Positions 1 through 4,429 of a stretch of 6,242 nt of DNA are shown here, one piece after another. Below the pieces are notes generated by a model. That model worked only from the letters and a program-made list of their open reading frames with translations. It was not told where the DNA came from and made no database searches. The stretch is taken from the NCBI GenBank assembly GCA_903912275.1, contig CAIWGR010000273.1, positions 1 through 6,242 on the forward strand. The letters are read 5' to 3'. Origin of the DNA: an uncultured delta proteobacterium. Its GTDB lineage: Bacteria > Myxococcota_A > Bradymonadia > REDH01. Both the position numbers and the translations under genes were made by a program. Numbering within the stretch: position 1 is the first letter of the stretch; every line of letters begins with the position of its first letter.

Positions 1-876
1 CGGGTTGGCGATCGCCTCCTCTGCGGAGAGCTCGTCGTAGATCTCGACGCAGCACGCACGGCGCGCGACCGCCGCCGCATCTGGGACCTCGCCAGCCGTG
101 CCGCCACGCTTGGCTGGAAGCAGTTCCGCGGCTTGTTGCCGGTGCTGCGCGAGGCCTTCGCGGCGCCCGTCGCAGGCGGCGCTGCGCTGCACTCGGTGCT
201 CATCACCTGTGACGCGCGGCTGGCCGCGACAGGCGACGCTGCGACCGGCCACTCCGAGACGCTCCTGGAGGGACTCGAGAGCCTTTCGCCGCCGACGGCA
301 ATCTGGTGCAGAGGGGAGGGCGCATCGACCCTCGCGGCGGCTTGGCAGCAGGGAGCCTTCCTCTCTCGCGAGCCCCTCGATACCCGTCTTCAGCGCTGGC
401 TCGCCAACGATCCCGAAGTCCCCGAGGCCGTGCGCGAACGCTTCGCGCTCGAGGTGGTCATCGCTACCCTGTCGCAGCGCGATGACGACGTGGAGCACCT
501 CTGCGAGACAGCGCCCGCCGACGACAACAGCCGCCTCCTGGGCTCCGCCGCCTTCCGCATTCTCGACCTGCCTTGGACGCTCCTGCTGGCGCGCGCCGAA
601 GACGACGGCGCCGAAGTCGAGCTGCCCACCATGCCTGCCGGGGAGTATGGCGGACTTATGGTTGGGAGCGTGCGCGGACAGGTGGCCATCTTGCCGCTGC
701 CTCGCGTTGTCGTCGAACTCTGGAACGATGCACGCAGCGGCTCGGTCTCGGCCGGCGACGCTGCCGCACGGCTTGAACGCTGGCTCGAGGCGCACGACGA
801 CGGCTCCTGGCCCGAGAGCGGCGAGGCCTGGCTGGCGGAGCTCGCCGAAGCCGGCCTCTTCGGCTTCCTCGGCTAG
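1..876 (+). CDS. Unrecognised protein, C-terminal part (5' end outside window)
   Basis: The frame is open from the first base to the TAG at 874-876, giving 291 visible residues. The true start lies upstream: coding-like codons with G/C third positions continue without interruption from base 1, so the TTG at 133 is not needed as a start. The product looks soluble: it is rich in Ala, Leu, Glu, Asp and Arg, and I see no membrane segment or signal peptide. Visible stretches include a charged helical segment near residues 23-40 (AARTARDRRRIWDLASRAA), an Asp-rich patch (SQRDDDVEHLCE) and a C-terminal acidic helical part ending AGLFGFLG. I recognise no catalytic motif or family and assign no function. 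It converges on the feo operon, and its stop overlaps the stop of the 143-residue membrane protein gene. The overlapping long frame 98-958 is Arg/Ser/Pro-rich and looks like a shadow. Confidence 0.75.
   Translation, partial: RVGDRLLCGELVVDLDAARTARDRRRIWDLASRAATLGWKQFRGLLPVLREAFAAPVAGGAALHSVLITCDARLAATGDAATGHSETLLEGLESLSPPTAIWCRGEGASTLAAAWQQGAFLSREPLDTRLQRWLANDPEVPEAVRERFALEVVIATLSQRDDDVEHLCETAPADDNSRLLGSAAFRILDLPWTLLLARAEDDGAEVELPTMPAGEYGGLMVGSVRGQVAILPLPRVVVELWNDARSGSVSAGDAAARLERWLEAHDDGSWPESGEAWLAELAEAGLFGFLG
847..867. terminator. Possible hairpin at the convergent gene junction
   Basis: GAAGCCG (847-853) and CGGCTTC (861-867) form a perfect 7-bp stem around a 7-base loop. The hairpin lies inside the last codons of the plus-strand gene and just past the stop of the minus-strand feo operon. 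A bidirectional terminator would be expected here because the two genes leave no space between them. No T-run follows on either side, so an intrinsic terminator is only a weak call and the match may be chance in GC-rich coding sequence. Confidence 0.2.
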
Positions 877-1304
877 GCTTCGGGCGGCCGCTTCTCGGCG
901 GGCGTCGCGCTCCGCGCCTGACGAAGCTCCGAGATGCGCAGGACAACGAAGGCAATGAGCGAGATGACGAAGAAGGCGAGCAGCATCGCCGCGATGCCCT
1001 GCAGCGTCTCGATGACCGTGCGATAGACCTCGAGCACCCAGCGCTCGTTCGTCAGCGCGAGAATCTCCGGCTTCTCCTGCCAGTTGTTGGGCGAGATGTA
1101 GCGCTCAATCTCGCTGATGCGCACGCCCGAAGAGATGCCGACCACCAGGATGGCAAACTTGAGATAGCGGACCCAGGCATCGCTGATCGGGTCGGCAATG
1201 ATGCGGGCAAGGATGCTCGTCATCGGTTGCGTGAAGGCGCGCGACACGCCCCAGGAGACAGCGCTCGAGAGAAGGAAGGCGACCAAGAGCAGCGTCATGA
1301 ACAT
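873..1304 (-). CDS. Unrecognised three-helix membrane protein, last gene of the feo operon
   Basis: 143 residues. The ATG at 1304-1302 is preferred over the ATG two codons later because AGAGG (1310-1314) sits five bases upstream of it. Hydrophobic segments at about residues 3-20, 46-62 and 103-123 predict an inner-membrane protein. A polar stretch (about 64-100, containing RISEIERYISPNNWQEKPEI) lies between segments 2 and 3, and a charged Arg/Glu/Pro tail (about 124-143) follows the last. There are no cysteines or histidines, so direct metal binding by those residues is unlikely. The gene starts only eight bases after the stop of the Cys-rich feo gene, so co-transcription with feoAB is likely. 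A role in Fe2+ uptake is inferred from position alone; it could be an unrelated gene carried at the operon's end. I do not recognise the family. Confidence 0.8.
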   Translation of the reverse strand: MFMTLLLVAFLLSSAVSWGVSRAFTQPMTSILARIIADPISDAWVRYLKFAILVVGISSGVRISEIERYISPNNWQEKPEILALTNERWVLEVYRTVIETLQGIAAMLLAFFVISLIAFVVLRISELRQARSATPAEKRPPEA

Positions 1305-1312
1305 GGGTGCCT

Positions 1313-1519
1313 CTACGGGTGATGTTCGGAGGGAGGCGGAGCGTTGCTCCGGAATTTCGCGCTGAGCTCACGCACGCAGGCAGGGTCTTCGCTGCCGCAG
1401 CCGCTGCACTTGGAGCAGCTCGAACTACCCGCTCCCTGACGCCGTAGCCGGAGCAGGCTCGCAACCGCCGCGCCGACGACCAGCAGGGCAACCAGAGCGC
1501 TCTGCACCGTCTCACTCAC
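1313..1519 (-). CDS. Small Cys-rich FeoB-associated membrane protein
   Basis: 68 residues, starting with GTG at 1519-1517, which overlaps the feoB stop TGA (1518-1516) as GTGA; this implies translational coupling. One hydrophobic helix (about residues 6-23, SALVALLVVGAAVASLLR) is followed by a basic stretch (LRRQ). A cysteine cluster comes next: C35-x2-C38-x2-C41-x6-C48. A polar tail ends in EHHP. This arrangement (short N-terminal membrane anchor, then closely spaced cysteines, directly after feoB) matches the FeoB-associated Cys-rich membrane protein family. The family's function is not well defined; a part in handling Fe2+ or assisting FeoB, possibly analogous to FeoC, is inference. A longer reading of the same frame from 1663 would lie inside feoB and has an Arg/Pro-rich, non-coding-like N-terminus, so the GTG start is preferred. 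Easy to miss because of its size and start codon. Confidence 0.8.
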   Translation of the reverse strand: MSETVQSALVALLVVGAAVASLLRLRRQGAGSSSCSKCSGCGSEDPACVRELSAKFRSNAPPPSEHHP

Positions 1520-3738
1520 GGGCCACCCAGGCCGAGCCAGAGGGCGCCGCGATAGGCGACAAAGGAGGCCACCCAGGCAAGGAGCGTCTGGTAGCCAACG
1601 AGGAGCGCGGGCCACTTCCAGGAGCGGGTCTCGCGCCGCACGGCGCCGGCGGTGGCGAAACACTGAAAGGCGAAGACGAACCAGACCAGAATGGAGATGG
1701 CCGTGGCCCGGTTCATGCGGGGGTCGTTGCGAAGCGCCATGCGAAGCCCCTGGCTCTCTTCATCGTCGCCCACGCCGTAGCTCACGCCGAGCGAGCTCAC
1801 GAGCACCTCGCGGGCCGCGAGCGAGGCGATGAGCCCGATGGAGATCTGCTCGTTGAAACCGAGCGGCCTGAGCACAGGCAGAATGAAATGGCCGACCCGA
1901 CCTGCGACCGTCCGTTCGGTGACGGCATGGTGCCGCTCCTGCTGGAGGCGGAGCACCTGAACGCGGTGGGCCGCTACGGCCGCCAGCGGCGCATCCGCTG
2001 CCGGTGCGGTGTCGTGGAGCGCCGATAGCTGCGCGTCGAAGCGGGCCTCGACCTCCGGAGCACGCGGGTAGGTCATCGCGGCCCACAGCAGGATCGTGGT
2101 CGCGAGGATGACCGTGCCTGCGTCTTTGGCAAAACCGATGCAGCGCTCGCGCACCTCGTACCAGACGTCCCGCGCACGCGGGAGCCGGTAGGGCGGCAGT
2201 TCAAGAATCAGGGGCGGACGTGAACCGGGCAGCAGCGTTTTTCGCAGCAGCCAGGCCATCGCGAGCGCGCCAGCAGTTCCGAGAAAGTAGAGGAGAAAGA
2301 GCCCCAGCGCAGCCTGGTTGATCACGCCGCCGATGGCCGGCCGATCGGAGAAGAAGGTGGCCAGCAGCAGCGCGTAGACGGGGAGCCGCGCGCTGCAGGT
2401 CATGAGCGGCGCAACGAGGATGGTGATGAAGCGGTCGTTCTCCCGCTCAATTGTCCGCGTCGAAGCGATGCCAGGGATCGCGCAGGCAAAGCTCGAGAGC
2501 AGCGGCACAAACGACTTCCCGTGCAGCCCCACCCGCGCCATCACCCGGTCCATCAGGAAGGCAGCGCGCGCCAGGTACCCGCAGCCGTCGAGGAAGGCGA
2601 GCAGGGCAAAGAGGATGGCAATCTGTGGCAGGAAGACCACCACCGATCCCACGCCGGCCACGATGCCGTTCACGAGCAGGTCGTTGAGCGGCCCCTGCGG
2701 CAGCGCTCCGCCGAGCCATCTTCCGAGCGCGCCGAAGGCCTCCTCGATGCGCGAGATGAGCGGGTCTGCGCCGACGAACATGAGCTGGAAGAGCAGCCCC
2801 ATCGTGGCAAGGAAGAGGAGCGGGCCGGCGACGGGATGGGTGACGACGCGGTCAATCCGGTCGCTGCGTGACTCGGCCGATGCAGGCAGGTCGAGCAGCG
2901 GCGCCACCTTCCGGTCAATCCAGGCGTAGCGGGCCTCGATGGCGGCGCGTGCCATCTGATCGCGCGCCGGCACGCCGGGCTCGCCCGTGAAGTAACGCGC
3001 TGCGAGCGCATCGAGCTCTGCGCGCAGCGGCGCCGTCGCCGGCGAGATTTCGCCCGCCTCCACCTGTGACGAGAGCCACCATCCCAGCGTTCCATCGGCG
3101 CCGCGACGCTCCGAAGCCGTGGCCTCGGCGAGCCTGTCGGCGAGATCGCGGAAGCTGGCCTCGACCTGCGCATCGGGCCAGATCCAGCGTCGCTCCGCGC
3201 CCGGCGCAGCCATCGCCTGAACCAGCGCGTCTGCGAGCCGCTTTGGTGTCGCGGGGTCGTCGCGCCGTGCATCGACGACCGGAACGCCGAGCACCTCCGC
3301 GAGCCGCTGAAGTTGGAGCGTCCCGCCCTGCGCAGCGAGGCGGTCGGTCATGCTCAGCGCAACAACGGTGGGCCGGCCGAGCTCAAGGAGCTGGAGCGCG
3401 TAGAAGAGGTTGCGCTCGAGGTTCATCACATCGACGACGACGATGAGCGCCTGCGGCGCCTCGCTCCCCGGCGCACCGTCGGAGAGAACCCGGTAGCTGA
3501 CCGCCTCTTCTGGCGAGTGCGCGTGCAGCGAGTAGGCGCCCGGCAGGTCGAGCAGTTCAACGCGGGGCGCGCCCGCTGGGAAGAGCGAGAGGTCGTGCCA
3601 GAGGCCCCGCTTGGCCTCGGTGGTGATGCCCGGGTAGTTGCCCGTCTTTTCACGCCCGTGGGTGAGCGTGTTGAAGAGGGTCGACTTGCCCGCGTTGGGG
3701 TTGCCGGCGACCGCGACGCGCAGGATTTGGTCGAGCAT
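1516..3738 (-). CDS. feoB: Ferrous iron transport protein B, Fe2+ permease with N-terminal G domain
   Basis: 740 residues, inner membrane. The ATG at 3738-3736 is chosen because AGGAGGG (3742-3748) lies just upstream and the G1 motif then starts at residue 12, as is usual. An upstream TTG at 3771 would overlap feoA. G domain: G1 GNPNAGKS 12-19, G2 Thr39 in GNYPGITTE, G3 DLPG 64-67. G4 reads SMTD (129-132) instead of NxxD, and G5 around DARRDDP (156-162) is also atypical. A helical linker/GDI-like region covers about 165-290. The permease follows with about eight hydrophobic segments, near 302-322, 358-383, 438-462, 473-497, 540-557, 630-650, 679-697 and 709-735. Gate regions include VVVFLPQIAIL (367-377), CAIPGI (418-423), CSARLPVY (448-455) and FQCFATAG (691-698). 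Conserved membrane-region cysteines are C386, C418, C448 and C693. A soluble insert (about 558-615) separates helices. It lies 25 bases after feoA. Confidence 0.97.
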   Translation of the reverse strand: MLDQILRVAVAGNPNAGKSTLFNTLTHGREKTGNYPGITTEAKRGLWHDLSLFPAGAPRVELLDLPGAYSLHAHSPEEAVSYRVLSDGAPGSEAPQALIVVVDVMNLERNLFYALQLLELGRPTVVALSMTDRLAAQGGTLQLQRLAEVLGVPVVDARRDDPATPKRLADALVQAMAAPGAERRWIWPDAQVEASFRDLADRLAEATASERRGADGTLGWWLSSQVEAGEISPATAPLRAELDALAARYFTGEPGVPARDQMARAAIEARYAWIDRKVAPLLDLPASAESRSDRIDRVVTHPVAGPLLFLATMGLLFQLMFVGADPLISRIEEAFGALGRWLGGALPQGPLNDLLVNGIVAGVGSVVVFLPQIAILFALLAFLDGCGYLARAAFLMDRVMARVGLHGKSFVPLLSSFACAIPGIASTRTIERENDRFITILVAPLMTCSARLPVYALLLATFFSDRPAIGGVINQAALGLFLLYFLGTAGALAMAWLLRKTLLPGSRPPLILELPPYRLPRARDVWYEVRERCIGFAKDAGTVILATTILLWAAMTYPRAPEVEARFDAQLSALHDTAPAADAPLAAVAAHRVQVLRLQQERHHAVTERTVAGRVGHFILPVLRPLGFNEQISIGLIASLAAREVLVSSLGVSYGVGDDEESQGLRMALRNDPRMNRATAISILVWFVFAFQCFATAGAVRRETRSWKWPALLVGYQTLLAWVASFVAYRGALWLGLGGP

Positions 3739-3741
3739 CGG

Positions 3742-3748
3742 CCCTCCT
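3742..3748 (-). promoter_or_regulatory. Ribosome binding site that sets the feoB start
   Basis: The minus strand reads AGGAGGG three bases before the ATG at 3738. This near-perfect Shine-Dalgarno sequence favours that ATG over the in-frame TTG at 3771, which would overlap the end of feoA. Confidence 0.75.
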
Positions 3749-3763
3749 AGGCGCGTGCCGTGA

Positions 3764-3979
3764 TCAGCCAACGAGGACGGCTTGGGCGAGCTCGGCGGAG
3801 AGCGTCACGCGGCCATGCCGGAGACGGATGAGCGAGGGCGTTCCGCGGAGGAGCACCTCGACGAGGGTGCCGCGCGTGAAGCCCATCTCCATGAGTCGCT
3901 GGCAGGACTCAGCGCAGCCACGGAGGTCGGTGACGCGTGCGGTGCGACCTGCGGGGAGCTGTGCGAGCGTGGGATGCAT
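3764..3979 (-). CDS. feoA: Ferrous iron transport protein A, small SH3-like partner of FeoB
   Basis: 71 residues, close to the usual 75 or so of stand-alone FeoA. It is cytosolic, with an SH3-like beta-barrel fold in known members, and is thought to act with FeoB in Fe2+ uptake. The family pattern is visible: TDLRG (17-21), then QRLMEMGFTRGTLVEVLLRG (27-46), a Pro-containing strand (TPSLIRLRHGRVTLS, 47-61) and a terminal AQAVLVG. Start: ATG at 3979-3977 with GGAGG (3985-3989) five bases upstream. It is the first gene of the operon and the palindromic control region lies directly upstream. Oddity: Cys22 and Cys26 form a C-x3-C pair just before the RLMEMG helix, a place where many FeoA proteins have no cysteine pair that I recall. 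A FeoA-like domain protein of other function is unlikely given the adjacent feoB. Confidence 0.93.
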   Translation of the reverse strand: MHPTLAQLPAGRTARVTDLRGCAESCQRLMEMGFTRGTLVEVLLRGTPSLIRLRHGRVTLSAELAQAVLVG

Positions 3980-3984
3980 GAGGG

Positions 3985-3989
3985 CCTCC
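3985..3989 (-). promoter_or_regulatory. Ribosome binding site of feoA
   Basis: GGAGG on the minus strand, five bases before the feoA ATG at 3979. It fixes the start codon and ends two bases from the nearer palindrome (3991-4005), so a structure or protein bound there could affect translation as well as transcription. Confidence 0.7.
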
Positions 3990-3990
3990 G

Positions 3991-4005
3991 AACCGAATTT
4001 CGGTT
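3991..4005. promoter_or_regulatory. 15-bp perfect palindrome in the feoA leader, possible second operator
   Basis: AACCGAA-T-TTCGGTT is a perfect inverted repeat with 7-bp arms around one base. It lies between the putative feo promoter and the feoA ribosome binding site, and its centre is 37 bp from the centre of the larger palindrome upstream. The 7-1-7 layout suits a dimeric winged-helix repressor of the Fur or DtxR type. The arm sequence differs from that of the upstream palindrome, so a different regulator is possible. With a one-base centre it is a poor RNA hairpin, so a DNA-binding role is the more natural reading. No binding protein is shown by the sequence. Confidence 0.5.
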
Positions 4006-4014
4006 ACGAGGACT

Positions 4015-4043
4015 CCGATAGCAATATTGAAATTCAATTTCAA
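4015..4043 (-). promoter_or_regulatory. Putative feoAB promoter
   Basis: On the minus strand TTGAAA (4043-4038, 5 of 6 matches to the -35 consensus) is followed after 17 bases by TATCGG (4020-4015, only 3 of 6 matches to the -10 consensus). The feoA ATG is about 35 bases further on. The -10 element is poor, so the exact placement is uncertain, but this AT-rich block is the obvious place for a promoter in the GC-rich gap. The -35 element and spacer coincide with the 17-bp palindrome, which would allow repression by blocking polymerase. Confidence 0.35.
4027..4043. promoter_or_regulatory. 17-bp perfect palindrome, Fur-like operator candidate for feoAB
   Basis: TTGAAATT-C-AATTTCAA is a perfect inverted repeat with 8-bp arms and a single central base. 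Its core, TGAAATT-C-AATTTCA, has the 7-1-7 geometry of Fur boxes (TGATAAT-n-ATTATCA) and the same A/T-rich, TGA...TCA-ended arms. It is a strongly AT-rich island in a GC-rich window, sits 48 bp upstream of the feoA start and overlaps the best -35 candidate. Fe2+-Fur repression of feo operons is well established in other bacteria. The match here is to geometry and partial sequence, so another Fur-family or iron regulator is possible. Confidence 0.6.
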
Positions 4044-4044
4044 G

Positions 4045-4082
4045 ACGACGGAGAGGCGCTCACCAAGGCGTGCTCCCGTCGT
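4045..4082 (-). terminator. Imperfect hairpin after infA, weak terminator candidate
   Basis: ACGACGG (4045-4051) pairs with CCGTCGT (4076-4082). After one bulged base, GAG (4053-4055) pairs with CTC (4073-4075), and a short inner CGC/GCG pairing (4057-4059 with 4068-4070) is possible. The hairpin begins 10 bases past the infA stop on the transcribed strand and ends just before the feo operator. No U-run follows, so intrinsic termination would be weak. It may still help to separate infA transcription from the feo operon. Confidence 0.3.
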
Positions 4083-4092
4083 GCGGGTTCGC

Positions 4093-4311
4093 TCAGGCTT
4101 CGCGGAAGACGATACGACCGCGGGTGAGGTCGTAGGGGCTGAGCTCCATCTTCACGACATCGCCAGGAAGAATGCGGATGAAGTGGCGCCGCATCTTGCC
4201 GGAGACATGTGCGAGGACCTCGTGACCGTTTTCGAGCTCGACGAGGAACATGGCGTTCTTGAGCGGCTCTTTGACGGTGCCGCTAACCTCAATGGACTCT
4301 TCTTTCGGCAT
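4093..4311 (-). CDS. infA: Translation initiation factor IF-1
   Basis: 72 residues from the ATG at 4311-4309, exactly the usual IF-1 length. IF-1 is an OB-fold protein that binds the 30S ribosomal A site and assists IF-2 and IF-3 in start-site selection. Family signatures are clear: IEVSGTV near the N-terminus, NAMFLVELENGHEVLAH, VSGKMRRHFIRILPGD, then VKMELSPYDLTRGRIVFR. A GTG two codons upstream (4317) is in frame and would add two residues, but it overlaps the AAGAGTG sequence that can act as the ribosome binding site for the ATG, and the ATG gives the canonical length. The gene stands alone between topA and feoA rather than in a ribosomal protein operon, with its own promoter upstream. 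No unusual residue was noticed. Confidence 0.97.
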   Translation of the reverse strand: MPKEESIEVSGTVKEPLKNAMFLVELENGHEVLAHVSGKMRRHFIRILPGDVVKMELSPYDLTRGRIVFREA

Positions 4312-4356
4312 TTTCACTCTTGTGTTTGCGAGGGCTCACTGCCCGAGCGGTGGCCG

Positions 4357-4385
4357 CTTATGCTTGATGCAATGGCGGAAGTCAA
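4357..4385 (-). promoter_or_regulatory. Sigma-70-type promoter of infA
   Basis: On the minus strand TTGACT (4385-4380, 5 of 6 consensus) and CATAAG (4362-4357, 4 of 6) are separated by exactly 17 bases. Transcription would begin near 4350, giving a leader of about 39 bases before the infA ATG. It lies in the 118-base gap between the topA stop and infA and is the best consensus promoter in the window. It indicates that infA is transcribed independently of topA. Confidence 0.65.
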
Positions 4386-4429
4386 CGCAGCGGCGCATGA
4401 GCGCTCGCTCCGCGGGGTGGGTGTGCGAC

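Noticed and set aside
98..958. Long plus-strand reading frame overlapping the first gene in another frame
   Set aside because: The product is Arg/Ser/Pro-rich, typical of a shadow in GC-rich DNA, and it runs past the convergent junction into the membrane protein gene. The frame ending at 876 has better codon use and composition.
1313..1663. 116-codon reading of the Cys-rich gene from an upstream start inside feoB
   Set aside because: The extra N-terminal residues overlap the feoB C-terminus, are Arg/Pro-rich and would bury the membrane anchor mid-protein. The GTG at 1519 gives the family-like layout.
2402..2929. 175-codon plus-strand frame antisense to feoB
   Set aside because: It lies wholly inside well-conserved feoB sequence, its composition (Ser/Arg/Pro) is shadow-like, and no ribosome binding site or known motif supports it.
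4400..4407. GAGCGCTC palindrome after the topA stop considered as a terminator
   Set aside because: It is an 8-base palindrome with no loop and no T-run, too short to call a terminator or an operator in this GC-rich context.
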